From: Leptospira hartskeerlii
GTDB lineage: Bacteria > Spirochaetota > Leptospiria > Leptospirales > Leptospiraceae
Assembly (NCBI RefSeq): GCF_002811475.1
Contig: NZ_NPDL01000001.1
Coordinates: 62,001-126,000, forward strand
Direction: 5' to 3'
DNA: 64,000 bases
Made by a program: the position numbers and the translations under genes. Of this stretch, positions 62,628-64,000 are shown piece by piece. The notes below the pieces were generated by a model that was not told the origin of the DNA, ran no database searches, and saw only the letters and a program-made list of their open reading frames with translations. Numbering within the stretch: the stretch's first letter is position 1; every line of letters begins with the position of its first letter.

Positions 62628-64000
62628 TTGCAAAATGCAATTTTAAATATTCGTAAAGTAGGCGGCGTTAGCCTAATTTTCAAGTATATTCCATTTTTAT
62701 TAATTTCATTCTGTTCTTTTTGCACATCTTTGTCCGCCCAAAGTCGCAACGACTACGGTTGGACAGGGTCTCCGGGCAATTTTTACCTATTGATGGATGG
62801 AAAAAATGTTCTGACAAAGGAAACCGATTTTAATTCCTTTCCAGAAGGTCTAAACGGTGTCCAAAAATCGGAGTTTGCTCTTTTAGCGGGAGAATATCTA
62901 CTTCTTAACAAAGATTCCGGAAAATTCTCCAACCTGATCAATACTATCCGAAAGGAAAAAGATCTAGGTTTTGCGGAAGTTCTTTTGCTTTATTTCCAAG
63001 ATATCTACTTCTCCAAAAAGTCCAACGGGGAGAATTTTCTAAAAGTTTGGAATCCACCTGCAGGAGATACTTATCAAAAGGAATTAGTTGAATCTACGCG
63101 TAACGTTCTTCTTCATAAAAAATCGGCAGATAAGATCAAATGTTCTCCTAAGAAACAATATTATTCTCTTTGTAGGATGCTTCGTCTCGGAAGTTATATG
63201 GCGGATTTTAAACTTTCAGATCCGAATCACGATAGAGAATATACAAATCTACAAAGAATACTTTCGCCTTTTCCCGGAGTTACCGATCCGGAGGAGAAAG
63301 AGCTAAAACATATTCCTTTCTTGTCCAATTTTCTTCCCAATATTGCAGATTATCTTTCCGAGTTGGGATTTGCCAGAGATGCGATCCAATTTTCTAAAAT
63401 AGGGATTGTTTCTGAAAATTTGGGTGGCAGAATGCTTTCTCATTCTTACGAGAAATTAGCTTACTACTACTTGGTGGATGGAGATCCCAATTCCGCGGAA
63501 AAAGTTTTAAAATACATTATAGAAAGACAAGGGGAGATGGCTCCCGCCTATAAGAATTCATTGTATCTGAAGTTAGGAACTCTTGCTTATTTGCAAGGTG
63601 AACCTTCAAGAGCGCTCGAATATTATTTGAATTTAGATTTTTTGCATTGGTCCACTAAGATACTTCATCCGTTTTTAGGCGAGCCCATCCCGATCAATAG
63701 CGCTCGTGACTTAATGTCTGTAGCTATTTGGAAATCCAAAAATTCTCATAAGGCAGTGGATGCTCTGCAATCAGTCAGCACTCCTAAAAATCTGACGGAA
63801 GACGATCTATTTACTAAATTAAGAATTATTCAAATACTATCGGAAGATGAACCTGAAGTAGCTTCCAAACTTGCGATGGATTTGAGCTTTCTCGCGCAAA
63901 GTAAGGGATGGAGAAGGGTTGAATATTCCGCCACATTACTTCATGGCTTCTTACAGTTGAAAACGAATAATCTCAGAAAAGCGATTATAGAATTTACCAA
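62628..64000 (+). CDS. Exported TPR-like protein, 3' end outside the window
   Basis: A long reading frame, open to the window edge (457 codons), that probably starts at TTG 62628, 26 bases after gpsA; an in-frame stop lies at 62610. The N-terminus looks like a signal peptide (KYIPFLLISFCSFCTSLSA, residues about 19-37). The body is helical with repeats of the TPR type (LSHSYEKLAYYYLVDGDPNS, LKLGTLAYLQGEPSRALEYY). A function in envelope protein assembly is possible but not shown. The ribosome-binding site is weak, so the start is uncertain; the gene may be coupled to gpsA. Confidence 0.75.
   Translation, partial: MQNAILNIRKVGGVSLIFKYIPFLLISFCSFCTSLSAQSRNDYGWTGSPGNFYLLMDGKNVLTKETDFNSFPEGLNGVQKSEFALLAGEYLLLNKDSGKFSNLINTIRKEKDLGFAEVLLLYFQDIYFSKKSNGENFLKVWNPPAGDTYQKELVESTRNVLLHKKSADKIKCSPKKQYYSLCRMLRLGSYMADFKLSDPNHDREYTNLQRILSPFPGVTDPEEKELKHIPFLSNFLPNIADYLSELGFARDAIQFSKIGIVSENLGGRMLSHSYEKLAYYYLVDGDPNSAEKVLKYIIERQGEMAPAYKNSLYLKLGTLAYLQGEPSRALEYYLNLDFLHWSTKILHPFLGEPIPINSARDLMSVAIWKSKNSHKAVDALQSVSTPKNLTEDDLFTKLRIIQILSEDEPEVASKLAMDLSFLAQSKGWRRVEYSATLLHGFLQLKTNNLRKAIIEFT

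Overview
The window is a chromosomal stretch of a Leptospira species. The evidence is the combination of a predicted FcpA flagellar-sheath protein (49123-50043), a 5S rRNA gene standing apart from 16S and 23S, many small lipoproteins with relaxed spirochaete lipoboxes, LpxA, TlyA, a tandem hemerythrin protein, and a spirochaete-style mixture of unrelated short operons on both strands. No phage, insertion sequence, integrase, plasmid gene or CRISPR array is visible. Base and codon use look even throughout. The species cannot be fixed from sequence reading alone.

Layout. 1-10 kb: the end of isocitrate dehydrogenase, a tandem receiver protein, MazG with a C-terminal extension, a small DUF6580-like membrane protein, an outer-membrane barrel, a stand-alone domain resembling the cation-efflux dimerisation domain, a LOG-family hydrolase, an ankyrin/AEC-transporter pair and an M23 peptidase. 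10-20 kb: tRNA-Thr(CGT), a DUF2889 protein, an SDR, a SUMF1-fold protein, a large hybrid histidine kinase, and a tightly coupled queE-like / SNF2-like helicase pair. 20-33 kb: pheT with a gamma carbonic anhydrase, a double hemerythrin, a cytochrome oxidase subunit IV, an ATP-grasp-like protein, a DUF3052-like protein with a histone-H1-like tail, an MFS transporter, a BFD ferredoxin / RibD-C reductase / transglycosylase operon, the 5S rRNA, and a strong candidate for a small structured RNA (about 32891-33038). 33-41 kb: an exported Lys/Asp-rich protein, the gcvTHP glycine-cleavage operon, a hotdog thioesterase-like protein and a ceramidase-like lipoprotein. 41-50 kb: a HbpS/GlcG-like protein, an rRNA methyltransferase-like protein, a dienelactone hydrolase, a quinone-oxidoreductase / polyprenyl synthase / TlyA operon, a flavin monooxygenase and FcpA. 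50-64 kb: a DnaC-like / folK / panB / DAHP synthase operon, an Hpt protein, lpxA, a VanY-type peptidase, a four-gene operon ending in recG, gpsA, and a large exported TPR-like gene that runs off the window.

Most operons show translational coupling (ATGA overlaps or gaps of a few bases): 30751-32284, 44005-46731, 50386-52500, 58965-60645 and 15985-19529. Convergent pairs are usually separated by compact intrinsic terminators, several of them bidirectional.

The most interesting items are the promoter-hairpin-terminator unit at 32859-33038 with no plausible ORF, the DUF3052-like protein with 20 lysines in its last 38 residues, the QueE-like enzyme with an expanded cysteine motif coupled to an SNF2 helicase, the terminator-like hairpin in the fcpA leader, and the degenerate receiver domain next to an intact one. 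None is proven to be a new system. The decisive tests are given with each finding.
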